Below are positions 56,511 to 64,000 of a stretch of 64,000 bases of DNA, piece after piece. Numbering within the stretch: position 1 is the first letter of the stretch; every line of letters begins with the position of its first letter. The position numbers and the translations under genes were made by a program. The notes beneath the pieces are model-generated. The model saw only the letters and a program-made list of their open reading frames with translations, was not told where the DNA came from and ran no database searches. Location of the stretch: positions 61,169 through 125,168 of the forward strand of contig JAVSML010024004.1 of NCBI GenBank assembly GCA_038503035.1, read 5' to 3'. This DNA is from Crocodylus rhombifer. Lineage: Eukaryota; Chordata; Crocodylia; Crocodylidae.

Positions 56511-59186
56511 CTGAAAGATACATATTACTTTTCATTAGAAAAGAGTAAACACACCAACCTGCACTCAAAGCTGTATTTATTTTTAATGCATTCTCACTGT
56601 GAGGCACTCTTCTAGGTGATCACAGCCTTAGTTCACTTGTTAAATGAAGAGGCAGCTCTGGGCCTGATGTTTGAGAACAAAACTGAAAACACGGCAAACC
56701 TAGGTTGTTACATGTGAAAGAGCAGGTGCAGAGCCTGCTTCACCCGTGTGCACTCTCAAACACTTCAATATGCTACCTCCTACTATCATTTCCTAGGACC
56801 AGCTACTGCACAATAAAAACACTGTCCAATTTAACATGCTGCCAGGACAACGGTGATTAAGACAGAGATTCCATGCCAATTGAGGGCTGACTTTTTCAAT
56901 CTACTTCCAAGACTCCTAAATCCTCCTTTAAAATGAGATTTGGACTCACACATGCCAATTCAAAAGGTGAAAAAAAATGTTTACAGGTAAAGGGGAAAAG
57001 ATAGAAACCTTAAAAACATAATTTGCAAGTCTATCCTTCCAGTACTGCCTGTATAGGAACCTGCTCCTTGGAGGGCTTGGGCAAGCAGCAGTGAGGTTTC
57101 GCATTTAAGTCTGGAGATCCCCTGTGTTGATCTCAGACTGCTACCTCAAGAGAGCTCTAATCAGGTGCTTCCTTGTGCAGCCTGAGGACAAAGATCAGGC
57201 TTTTTCTGGTTCTGCTTAGTTCAAAAACTCTTTTGGAAAGGTGTAAGTTTTATCTACAGAGGGAAAGTAGCTTAAGTGGCCAATTCCAGTCTGTTCTCTG
57301 CTCCATCCCCACTGACAGTTGACTTCACCTGCTCTAGTTTAACAGTGTCCTTTGTGTGCACTGAGGGGGCAGAAGGGGACTATAGCAGATGCTTTGGTAA
57401 AGGGCACTCGTAAGTAGCTTCTCAGTTTACTCACCCATTATCCCCCTTTCCCTAAGGGCCTCTATACAGAAACTAGGATCAATTGTACCAATTACACCAT
57501 TCACTAAGTGCACTAAGAAAGCTGCAGCTGCAAAGTCACATGCCGGGCTCTCCATTTCAAGCTAATGTGACTAATCCAAGTGTTAGACAGATAGCGGGAA
57601 AACACTAGATAGATCTGAGCTTTGCCCTCCTATCCGTTTCCTCTGATGCAAGAGATTGGTAGAGCCAGTGCATGACAGCGCTCTCTCAGTGGGTTGCTCA
57701 GAAGTTTGCGGTCAGAATCTAAATCCAGGCTGACTGTGGTTTAAGCAGTTAAATATACATTATAAAACCACGTAAATGAGTGGTGGCCGCTACCACTGTT
57801 CAGAAAGGGTTAGTTTTTAAACACTACCAAGTCCAGGAGACCAGGTGAAAAATGTTGACTAGGAAATATATATAATGGTTTCAATGTTCTTTGGTTTGTC
57901 TCAGGAAGGCAGAGCAAGTCTAGTCACATAAGTGCAATGTATTTTATTTGTTATTCACGGTGTACTGGGGATTTGGCTCACTGTCAATGCTAAGCATATG
58001 GTGTGCAGGCATAAAATTTATATGTGGAGGCTGCATGAGGCAAAAGAAAACACAGTTAAGGATGCCTGGGATTGCTGCAGCACATTTTCCATTGGGAATT
58101 GGGTGTAGCCTTAAGTCTTACAGCCCAGGAGTTAAACAACATCAGACTGACTTGTACTACTTTAATTCCAGCACAATGTAGTTAAAAATCTTCATGTCCG
58201 TTTTCTTAACCCTATCGGGGACGGCAAAACACCACACTTTGCTCATGGAGCCAATGCCTTTTCTCTCTGGCTATCTACTATGCCAGACTCCAGGTACTGT
58301 TTTCCATTGTCAAAGTGTTAACATGTGTCCTATTAATTTCATAGATTTCATAGACATCAGGGCTGGAAGGGACCTCGGGAGATCATCGAGTCCAGCCCCC
58401 TGCCCAAAGGGCAGGAAGTCAGCTGGGGTCATAGGATCCCAGCAAGATAAGCATCCAATTTACTCTTGAAGGTGTTCAATGTAGGCGCTTGAACCACCTC
58501 CGCTGGCAGACTGTTCCAGACCTTGGGGGCTCGGACAGTAAAGAAATTCTTCCTTATGTCCAGCCTGAAACGGTCTTGCAGGAGTTTGTGACCGTTTGAC
58601 CTCGTCATCCCTTGGGGCGCTCTGGTGAACAGACGTTCCCCCAGATCCTGGTGGTCACCCCTGATAAACTTACAGGTGGCCATCAGATCACCCCTGAGCC
58701 TGCGCTTTTATCTCTGAGAATGCAGTTGATGAGCTGCCACCAGATGGCAGAGGAAGCAGAGAGAAGGGTATGTATTTCTGCTGGCTGGGGACAGCATGCG
58801 ATTGACTTACATGGTTTGATGGTTTTCAAGAAGCATAAAGAATTATTGGTAGGGCCATGCTGCATGGCAGTGAGGTTCAGCCAGAGTTTTTGGATTCTAT
58901 ACTTGACCATGATGCCTTTGCGGGGGCTTAAAAGTAGCTGGCCACAGATAAACACTCAGCTCCTAAACTGGATTTCTCAAAGGACTCCTAAGAATCTGAA
59001 ACAAGCTGAACAAGAATTTTCAAAAGAAAATATTTGGGGGGGGAGGAGGGTTGTTTTTTTGTTTACAAACATTTACCTTGGGAGACCACTTCCACTGGAC
59101 AGCTAATGACAGTGGCTGCCTCCTTTAAAGGTTCCTATGATGCCTATACTTTTCTTTTTGGGGGATAAAACATGAGAATTACTTAC
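56511..59186 (-). other. GINM1 last intron
   Basis: 2.7 kb. It contains a CR1 3' fragment at 58,338-58,712 in the same orientation as the gene. The rest has no recognised element. Confidence 0.8.
58338..58712 (-). mobile_element. CR1 LINE 3' fragment
   Basis: The minus strand encodes HQDLGERLFTRAPQGMTRSN, FRLDIRKNFFTVRAPKVWN and LPAEVVQAPTLNTFKSKLDA, then a stop. After that comes a CR1 3' UTR whose reverse complement reads CATCAGGGCTGGAAGGGACC and GAGTCCAGCCCCCTGCCC. It is strongly 5'-truncated. Confidence 0.92.
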
Positions 59187-59350
59187 TTGTGTTCACAGGA
59201 GGGAAACAACATCTTTAAAACTCTTATTATAAGAGCTGCTCCTATGATTCCAACCACAATGACCTCCATCAAATTAAAGAACACAGGGAAAGAGTCAAGC
59301 CAGAAACTGCACAACTTGTTTCTCAATTGTTCCACCCACTGGCACATCAC
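59187..59350 (-). CDS. GINM1: GINM1 coding exon: transmembrane segment
   Basis: Acceptor GGTTGCAG on the minus strand, then V-M-C-Q-W-V-E-Q-L-R-N-K-L-C-S-F-W. A hydrophobic stretch follows, VFFNLMEVIVVGIIGAALII, then the basic stop-transfer RVLK and MLFPSCEHK. This is the single membrane-spanning helix expected for GINM1. It ends with two bases of split Lys before donor GTAAGT. Confidence 0.9.
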
Positions 59351-60386
59351 CTGCAACCAAAGAACAAGATTGTTTATGACCTACTTCAAGGGCAGTTTGT
59401 CTAGCTACTGCTAAGTCTGAAAGCCTTCAGGCTTGGGAGAGTTTAACAAATGCAAGTTTTGAATTTCCAAAAGCTACTGATCCTAGCAGCAGCTCCTGAA
59501 GGGAGATGTCATTTAAGTGAGGAGTCAGTGAACTGAAAAGCATAGAACCAGTGAAGGCTTAGTGGAAGTGAAAGCCTGACTTAGGTTTAAAACATATTCA
59601 CTGCTGATACCCAGAACAACCTTTCCTATATGCATGTAGCAAAGGGAGAGAGAGCTGGTGGTAGAGCAACAGTGTGCGATGCAATGGGACATGAATTAGC
59701 CATCTGAAGTATGCTCAATACACCACCAGAGGGTAGTATGATCTTGGGTCTGTCTGGAGCAGCACACTGCCGAATTTGGAACTCTACCATTATGGTAAAC
59801 ATTAGCTGTGCTTTAGTATGACAGCCAGGGTAAAACCAATGGAGACAGTGCTCTTTCTTCCCGTATAGCATGTGGCACAAGAAAACACACGCACAGCAAT
59901 AACAGTTCTTCCAGGAAAGGAATACCCAGAAAAATCTTCCCATTTGTCATGACTTGTGCTGACTTCTTTGTGCTGAACAGCAGTTGCAGAAGTGCTGCAT
60001 TTCCTGGAAAGCCCCTCCCCTTCCCTGGAAGAGCCCTATTCATTCCTTCTCCCAAAATTTACATTTTGCAGCTGCAGCCTCTCACTGAGATGAAGCTGCC
60101 TTTCCAAAAGTAGCCTGGCCTCTCTGCTTGCACAATGATTTAAGTTGCAGCAGTGAGGAGAGAGTCCACACCTCATGTAAATAATTTTACTGGTCAACAA
60201 AAGCATCTGTGATAACATCTTTACATTCATCATCATCTTGAACTCTTTGCCCTTCCTCTAGAACAAAAGAGCAGGGGCATAGTCACTGACACCAGTGTGA
60301 AAATAATTTATAACTGAAGGAAATCCTTTTTACACAACACAGTTTGTGAGCCTCATAGTGAGGTCAGAGTTCAATATGATTCAGAC

Positions 60387-60509
60387 CAGGGGTTTTCAAC
60401 TTGTTTGGGTCAGTATACCCCTCGCAGCCGGTTAAGAAGGCAGGAATCCCCCAGTGGTCAGATGAGTGGGTGGGGGTGGGGGCAGGGTATGCCCAGTTGA
60501 AAACCCCTG
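60387..60509. mobile_element. Miniature hAT-like element, 123 bp
   Basis: The terminal inverted repeats CAGGGGTTTTCAACT and AGTTGAAAACCCCTG are perfect over 15 bp. The flanks ATTCAGAC and GTTTAGAA match at five of eight positions. There is no coding capacity. Confidence 0.8.
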
Positions 60510-61062
60510 GTTTAGAATAGGACGGTCCAACTCTCAGCAGCTGGTCCTGCTTCCCCCACCCCACTGCTCCTGCTGCTATCACCGGGGTCTCCAGAGGCAC
60601 CCCCCTCTGCTTTTTGCCCCTATTTCTGGGGGGCAGAGAAGCATAGCTTGTAGTGGTGTGCTGCAGGGGTTCATGGGTCCTGGTGTGGTGGAAACTGTAG
60701 CTCATGGCCGTTCAGAAGTTGGACAGCTTCAATTTAGACATGATATGAAAGACCATTACGTCAAAAAAGTTCAAAAGAATTTTAGGAAGAATCCTAGTCA
60801 TCAGTTTTCAGAAAGCAAAGCCAACCACTAACTCATTACTGTCGGGAAGAAACTCCTGCTATGTTTAGATTATCCCTTACATGTCCACTTTTAGGAGTTT
60901 TCTTGTGTTTTCCTTTGAAGTACTGACTGCTAGCCACTCTCAGAGAGGAGGCAGAATTCCTCAAGTCCTCAGACAATCTGGACAACCAGCCTTAGACGAC
61001 TGCAATTACTACATTCCTACAACACATAACAGACTATAACCTCACTGAGATTGCAGCTGTCT

Positions 61063-61295
61063 GGCTGTGCCTACACAAGCAGCAGACTGCACAGTTGTTA
61101 CTGCAGTAATTTAGTACTTGCATAACCAAGTACTAAATGACTGCACAGTAACCAGTATTACTGCGTCATAGTGTCTCCGCATTCTTTTTCTGATGCTACT
61201 GTGCAGTAGCTTATTACTACTGCACAAAAGCATCGCATCACTGTTAGTGACCCCAACACTACTGCACAGTAGCATCTCACGTAGATGTGGCCTCT
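61063..61295. repeat. Hairpin-rich repeat, probable MITE
   Basis: The outer ends GGCTGTGCCTACACAAG and CACGTAGATGTGGCC are an imperfect inverse pair. Inside are a perfect 18-bp inverted pair, GATGCTACTGTGCAGTAG (61,192-61,209) against 61,259-61,276, and a 12-bp hairpin ATTTAGTACTTG/CAAGTACTAAAT. ACTGCACAGTA-like words recur several times. Confidence 0.65.
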
Positions 61296-61814
61296 GGGTG
61301 CTTTTTCAGATAAAGTAGGAATTGGAACAAAAACTGTAACCAGCCTCTGAAAGACACACTTCATAAGCCATTGTAGTTGCTTCTCCCAAATGCAAATGAA
61401 AACCCCAAGACAGAATTCTGAAAATGAAAAGCTCACACGCTATTCTTTAAAAAACAACAAAAAACCCAACAAAAAATCCCCAGCTTTTAATGCTCTTGCA
61501 GAAGCTACGTATGTTTTTGTCTGCTGCCCTCATCAGCCAGATATTCATGGAAGTAGGCTTATAACTTTCTACTTGCTTCTGAAGGGAACAGTACAGATAC
61601 ACCTAGAGAAGTTGTTATAGTAAATTTCAGAACCAGTTAGTACAGTGTTAATGGTTCAGTCTTCTCAACAACACCCTAGTACCGCAACCATCTATTGCTT
61701 TTCTTGGATTTGCCACCAACTCTCATCTATGTCTGCCACTAAATGCCAAGTTAGAGAGAACTTGCCGCTCCTTTGTTAACTGGGCCTTAGAAATGTACAC
61801 CAATAAGAGATTAC

Positions 61815-61948
61815 CTTATATGAAGATGGAGGCTCTGTTCCAAGAGGTGTCTCTGGTAACTTGCCAGGTAATGTCTCTTCATCTACAGTAGTTTCTGCTT
61901 GCCTGAGGAGGTACTGACTGGTGGTTTGCAATGGATCTTGAATGTCTA
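61815..61948 (-). CDS. GINM1: GINM1 coding exon: juxtamembrane extracellular stalk
   Basis: On the minus strand, acceptor TTTCTTCAG completes a split Val. It then reads [36 protein letters not shown] and TEPPSSYK in phase 0 before donor GTAATC. The TTSQYL and [10 protein letters not shown] strings match GINM1. Confidence 0.9.
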
Positions 61949-63374
61949 CTGAAGAAAGGATTAGTTAAGTAGTTAAATGTTTTAGCCTCCCCATTTCATA
62001 CACTGTCTGTGATGCAACAGCTGACAAGACAAGCTAGAAGTAAACTAAGCCATGGTTGATGCAAAAATGAACATGAGTCGCCAGTGTGACGAGGTAATAA
62101 GTAAGGCTAATCACGCTCTTTCTTACAATCAGCAGGTGCATCATGAGCAGGTCTAGGGAAGCGATAATTCCCCTCTATGCGGCACTGGTGAGGCCGCAGA
62201 TGGAGAACCGCGGTGTTTTGGGCACCGCACTTCAAGAAGGATGTGGATAACCTTGAGAGGGTTCAGAAAAGGGCTACTCGTATGGTTGAGGGCCTGCAGG
62301 TAAGACCCTACGAAGACAGACAGAGATCTGAATCTTTTCAGCCTCTGCAAGAGAAGGCTGAGAGGTGATCTTGTGGCTGCCTACAAACTCATCAGGGGAG
62401 CCAGCAGGGAATATGGGACACTGTTTACCAGGGCATCCCTTGGGGTTACCAGGAATAATGGCCACAAACTGAAGGAGAACAGATTTAGATTGGACATAAG
62501 GAAGACATTCTTTATGGAATTCTTCGGCCATTGCCAAAATATGGAATGGGCTTCCAAGGGAGGTGGTGTTTTCCCCTACCTTGGAGGTGTTCAACAGGAG
62601 ATTAGAAAGGCATCTGGCTGGGGTTACTTAACCCCAGCGCTCTTTCCTGCCTGGTGCAGGGGGTCAGACCCGATGATCTACCAGGTCCCTTCTGACTCTA
62701 GAACTCTATGAATCGATAAAAGAATGTTGTATTTACATGCACACTGCAGAGTTATCAGCATTTACAGGGAAGATGTAAATAACTGATTTTTTCATTTGAC
62801 CTCTACAGGAACTTTGAACATCACAGAGGTGATGCTACCAGGTACACTTAACTGTGATCAGCAGTTATCAGCTAAAAGGTGAGAAAAGATCGGATTAATT
62901 TGACCTAACAAAACTGCCAGAGAATTTGATTTACAGAACTGAAGTCTGAACACATTTTCAATACAAAGTAAAAAAATGAATAACCAAAGCCATTCCCTAT
63001 AGTTAGCACTAAGCCAGACAGGAATCTCCTCTATAGTTTTCATTTCCAGTCTCAAGGAGAGCTTTTGAGAACGTTTTCTTGTAACGTTAAGCCAGTAACT
63101 TTTTGCTATGATGGCCCAATTAATACCAACATTTCAGAAGAGCTTCTGAAGAAAAAGCTAATTTGAAAAAGAACAATAAGAATAACACATGGACTACTAT
63201 AGCAGAGAAGTAAACCACAGCAACCAATGTCCCTTCCTGGTCATGAAGAGACCGTATCCCTGGCATGTCCCTTCACATGTGCACATCACAGTTTCCCTAT
63301 CTAGAAAACACAAATAGCGATCCTTACCTGCCTTTATGAAGTGCTTTGTGACTGATGAGCTAACTATGACATAC
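61949..63374 (-). other. GINM1 intron
   Basis: 1.4 kb, about half of it an antisense CR1 fragment (62,045-62,716). Confidence 0.8.
62045..62716 (+). mobile_element. CR1 LINE 3' fragment, antisense to GINM1
   Basis: The plus strand encodes D-A-K-M-N-M-S-R-Q-C-D-E-V, then frameshifted CR1 RT text ([40 protein letters not shown]). The 3' end reads GGGGGTCAGACCCGATGATC...CTCTATGAATCGAT. Several frameshifts show that it is dead. Confidence 0.92.
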
Positions 63375-63531
63375 CTTTTCCTGGGAGGTTGGGAAGTGTA
63401 AATAAGACATCATTATCCCTGGGGATGGAATAGAGCATGCTTTCTTTCAAAGGAACAGAGTAGTTGGAATGTCTCAGGACTCTCTGGTCCTTAACTAAGA
63501 TATCCACCTCAGTAACTTCCTCCTGCTGCAC
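63375..63531 (-). CDS. GINM1: GINM1 coding exon: extracellular region
   Basis: Acceptor CTTTTGCAG on the minus strand is followed in phase 0 by [19 protein letters not shown] and [38 protein letters not shown] contains an N-x-S glycosylation sequon. It ends with one base of split Val before donor GTATGT. The upstream exons and signal peptide lie outside the window. Confidence 0.92.
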
Positions 63532-64000
63532 CTGCAAAAGGAAAAAACATTTCAATATTACTGTTCTAAGCAAGGGTGAGGAATAGGAGTGGCTGAAAAC
63601 AAGTAGCGAGTAAAATGGGCAATGTATTCAGGGCTGGATGTACAGAGCTCACTGACAAACTGACCGTAACCTCCTTTTTATTTATTTAAACATTTCCATG
63701 ATTCTTATCATATCCAAACAAGTGATCTTACAGCAGGGGCAGGCAAAATATGGCCCATGGGCTGGATCCGGCTTGCCAAATGACTGGATCCAGCACACTG
63801 CTGCCCACATGGTGCTCCATATGAGACTGAGACTCTACTTGCTCCTGCCAGGGCAGCCTGTGCCACACTCCTGCTGGCCCTGGCCTGACCAGCATGCAGT
63901 TTCTAGTGGGGCTATTCCCAGTGCGGCTGCAGATGGCCAGATGCTGCCCTGCTCACCTCACCTCCAGCAGGACCCACACAGGTGAAGCTTCCCTCCTGCC
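63532..64000 (-). other. GINM1 intron, truncated by the window edge
   Basis: The sequence after about 63,734 is a hAT-like element. The rest has no recognised content. Confidence 0.75.
63734..64000. mobile_element. hAT-like element, cut by the window edge
   Basis: It starts CAGGGGCAGGCAAAATATGG, followed by CCCATGGGCTGGATCCGGC, the usual text of CAGGGGTGGGCAAA-type nonautonomous hAT repeats. The second end is not in the window. Confidence 0.7.

Larger units (their letters stand above)
59351..61814 (-). other. GINM1 intron
   Basis: 2.5 kb with a 123-bp hAT-like MITE at 60,387-60,509 and a hairpin-rich repeat at 61,063-61,295. Confidence 0.8.

Overview
This is vertebrate nuclear DNA, most likely from a crocodilian. 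The evidence is large GT-AG introns, a long AT-rich 3' UTR, several CR1 LINE fragments and many short hAT-like DNA transposons. The crocodilian guess rests on the style of the CR1 3' ends and is an inference. The window holds no prokaryotic features, CRISPR arrays or viral genes that I could recognise.

Layout. (1) 1-19,794, + strand: LATS1, the Hippo-pathway kinase, lacking only its first ~39 codons, in seven coding exons, with a 3' UTR running on to perhaps 23.7 kb. The UTR contains a striking 72-bp foldback at 20,710-20,869. (2) About 23.7-26.4 kb: intergenic. (3) 26,489-26,559, + strand: an intact tRNA-Gly(GCC) gene beside a CpG island (about 26.6-27.06 kb) that is very probably the KATNA1 promoter. 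(4) About 26.8-52.7 kb, + strand: KATNA1 (katanin p60 catalytic subunit). A non-coding first exon is inferred. All ten coding exons are present and splice in phase to exactly 491 codons plus stop. (5) 52.7-55.6 kb: tail-to-tail intergenic DNA. (6) About 55.6-64.0 kb, - strand: the last four coding exons of GINM1 (C6orf72), including its single transmembrane segment. Its 5' part lies beyond the window.

The order LATS1-KATNA1-GINM1, with GINM1 convergent, matches the human 6q25.1 block. The three genes share no pathway that the sequence shows. LATS1 restrains YAP/TAZ, katanin severs microtubules, and GINM1 is a poorly characterised membrane glycoprotein.

Repeats fill much of the introns. CR1 fragments lie at 11.2-12.1, 37.25-39.2 (a mosaic with an internal inversion, nested in a hAT shell), 41.77-41.88, 58.3-58.7 and 62.0-62.7 kb. 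hAT-like elements include one with a perfect 8-bp target duplication (42,303-42,596) and one with a 7/8 duplication (27,105-29,330). A GC-rich family with long inverted ends occurs three times (1.85-2.44, 27.43-28.26, 31.73-32.58 kb). A second long-TIR element sits at 48,156-48,599. I found no undescribed gene system. The most unusual structures are the near-perfect foldback in the LATS1 3' UTR and the nested or inverted mobile elements. Exon boundaries were assigned by eye from splice motifs, reading phase and remembered family protein sequence, with no alignment run.
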